Shown: in pieces, positions 5,940 to 7,130 of the stretch | How the letters are laid out: every line of letters starts with the position of its first letter | Position numbering within the stretch: the first letter of the stretch is position 1 | Assembly: GCA_014729565.1 (NCBI GenBank) | Contig: WJJR01000044.1 | Coordinates: forward strand, 1 to 7,130 | Source: Candidatus Zixiibacteriota bacterium | GTDB taxonomy: Bacteria; Zixibacteria; MSB-5A5; WJJR01 | Direction: 5' to 3' | Length of the DNA stretch: 7,130 nucleotides | Translations under genes and position numbers: made by a program | Notes under the pieces: generated by a model | Seen by the model: only the letters and a program-made list of their open reading frames with translations | What the model was told of the DNA's origin: nothing | Databases searched by the model: none

Positions 5940-7130
5940 TTGGCTGCCGAACAGATTTCGACACAGTCGCTCACGCAGTCCCTTAATGACAAAGATACGG
6001 TAGTGGTCGATGTACGGCCGATCGCGGCCTACAATGGCTGGTGTCTCCGGAATGAACCACGCGGTGGACACATTCAAGGAGCCAAAACGTTTCCGCTGAG
6101 CTGGATCGCCACGGATCAACGATCGGATTTGCTGCAGTCAAAGGGCATCACACCAGAAAAGCAGATCATTCTCTATGGTTATGACCCGGACAACGCTCAG
6201 CAAATGGCGGCTGTTCTCACCGCAGCAGGATATCAAAACGTCAGCGTATACAATCAGTTCATCGATGAATGGTCGTCAGACACCAATAAGCCGATGGACC
6301 ATCTGCCACGCTTTCAGCAACTGGTCTATCCGCAGTGGGTCAACACTTTGATCGAGGGCCGGACACCTCCCCTTCTCGACAATAAAGACGTTGTGATTGG
6401 GCATGCGACCTACGGTTACCGCGAAGACTACGAAGCGGGCCACATCCCCGGGGCCGTTCATGTCGACACGATCGCACTCGAAGATCCGATCTCCTGGAAT
6501 CGGCGTACGCCCGAAGAACTGCGCAAGGCGCTGTTGAGTCTCGGTATCCGTCACGACACCACTGTGATCATGTATGGACGCTTCAATCATCCCGACAACG
6601 ATGATCCCTATCCAGGGAAGTTCGCCGGACATATCGCCGCGATGCGCTGTGCATTGATCATGAAATACGCCGGTGTGGAAGACGTGCGCATTCTCAACGG
6701 TGGTCTGTTCGCGTGGAACCTGGAGAGATTGCCGACGACCGCCGAAGAACCAGACATTCGTCCCAAGGACGATTTCGGAGTCGAGATTCCGGCACACCCT
6801 GAGTTTATCGTCGACCTACCGCAGGCTAAAGCAATGCTGGAATCCGATGACAGCGAGTTGGTCAGCGTGCGCAGTTGGGAGGAATTTGTTGGTGGGGTGA
6901 GCGGCTATCATTATGTCCCGATGGCCGGACGAATCCCCGGTGCGGTGTTCGGCAATTGCGGCAGCGATGCGTACCATATGGAAAACTACCGCAATGTCGA
7001 CCATACCATGCGCGAGTATCACGAAGTGCGGGCGAACTGGGCCGAGAACGGGATCGTTCCTGAGAAACATATCGCCTTCTACTGCGGTACCGGCTGGCGC
7101 GCGAGTGAGGCGATGTTCAATGCCTACTTC
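5940..7130 (+). CDS. YnjE-like three-domain rhodanese sulfurtransferase (C-terminus cut by window edge)
   Basis: At least 397 residues, open to the right edge. Rhodaneses move sulfane sulfur through a persulfide on a catalytic Cys. Three rhodanese-like domains are seen. Domain 1 (about 1-112) has TVVVDVRPIAAYNGW at 20-34 and GGHIQGAKTFPLSW at 42-55, but its loop position (ILYGYDPDN) has no Cys. Domain 2 (about 130-268) has AGHIPGAVHVDT at 166-177 and a long loop (MYGRFNHPDNDDPYPGKFAG) also without Cys. Domain 3 (about 289 on) has AGRIPGAVF at 329-337 and the active-site loop FYCGTGWRASE with Cys382. Only the third domain can be catalytic. The layout and the six-residue CGTGWR loop match E. 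coli YnjE, a protein of about 435 residues, so only a few dozen residues should be missing. YnjE is exported, but here neither the TTG start nor the ATG at 5910 gives a signal peptide, so this form appears cytoplasmic. The TTG start rests on the ribosome binding site at 5929. It diverges from the queA operon; its sulfur acceptor is unknown. Confidence 0.92.
   Translation, partial: MAAEQISTQSLTQSLNDKDTVVVDVRPIAAYNGWCLRNEPRGGHIQGAKTFPLSWIATDQRSDLLQSKGITPEKQIILYGYDPDNAQQMAAVLTAAGYQNVSVYNQFIDEWSSDTNKPMDHLPRFQQLVYPQWVNTLIEGRTPPLLDNKDVVIGHATYGYREDYEAGHIPGAVHVDTIALEDPISWNRRTPEELRKALLSLGIRHDTTVIMYGRFNHPDNDDPYPGKFAGHIAAMRCALIMKYAGVEDVRILNGGLFAWNLERLPTTAEEPDIRPKDDFGVEIPAHPEFIVDLPQAKAMLESDDSELVSVRSWEEFVGGVSGYHYVPMAGRIPGAVFGNCGSDAYHMENYRNVDHTMREYHEVRANWAENGIVPEKHIAFYCGTGWRASEAMFNAYF

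Noticed and set aside
5820..6119. Minus-strand open frame of 99 codons spanning the divergent spacer and the start of the sulfurtransferase
   Set aside because: More than half is antisense to conserved rhodanese domain 1. The remainder has no recognisable motif, and I saw no ribosome binding site supporting it.
6276..6797. Minus-strand open frame of 173 codons inside the sulfurtransferase
   Set aside because: It is antisense to the rhodanese domains, whose motifs are clear on the plus strand.

Overview
This is a compact bacterial chromosomal window with moderate to high GC (judged by eye). It holds eight protein-coding genes, two of them cut by the window edges. I see no mobile element, CRISPR array, rRNA or tRNA. 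The organism cannot be named from this sequence. The non-mevalonate isoprenoid pathway, tRNA queuosine synthesis and D-Ala-D-Ala ligase show a bacterium with peptidoglycan. The fused IspD-IspF enzyme is a minority arrangement, best known in alpha- and epsilonproteobacteria but also scattered in other phyla. Use of GTG and TTG starts is high: five of the eight chosen starts are not ATG.

Layout. Seven genes lie on the minus strand and read from about 5750 down to 1. In transcription order they are: a small two-helix DUF2905 membrane protein (5522-5752), queA (4451-5500), ispDF (3223-4422), a DedA-family membrane protein (2600-3226), ddl (1475-2518), a HAD-family hydrolase (659-1456) and the N-terminal half of an M42 zinc aminopeptidase (1-521, running off the left edge). 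The first four are separated by 21 nt, 28 nt and a 4-nt GTGA overlap. ddl follows after 81 nt and the HAD gene 18 nt after ddl. This looks like one operon, with a possible internal promoter before ddl. The M42 gene sits 137 nt further on and has its own promoter-like sequence and a leader that can form hairpins, so it may be a separate unit. On the plus strand, diverging from DUF2905, is a three-domain rhodanese-type sulfurtransferase of the YnjE type (5940-7130, running off the right edge). The 187-nt divergent spacer holds a good 24-bp dyad that could be an operator.

How the genes fit together. IspDF makes intermediates for IPP/DMAPP, the building blocks of undecaprenyl phosphate. Some DedA-family proteins recycle undecaprenyl phosphate across the membrane, and Ddl makes the D-Ala-D-Ala end of the peptidoglycan stem peptide. 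The middle of the operon can therefore be read as a cell-envelope precursor module (inference). QueA with DUF2905 is a familiar pair, usually seen beside ruvB, which is absent here. The HAD hydrolase and the sulfurtransferase have no assigned physiological substrate.

Most of the window is housekeeping. The points most worth a second look are the operator-like dyad, the ispDF-dedA-ddl linkage, the HAD catalytic-motif substitution and the leader structure of the M42 gene. I found no convincing undescribed system.
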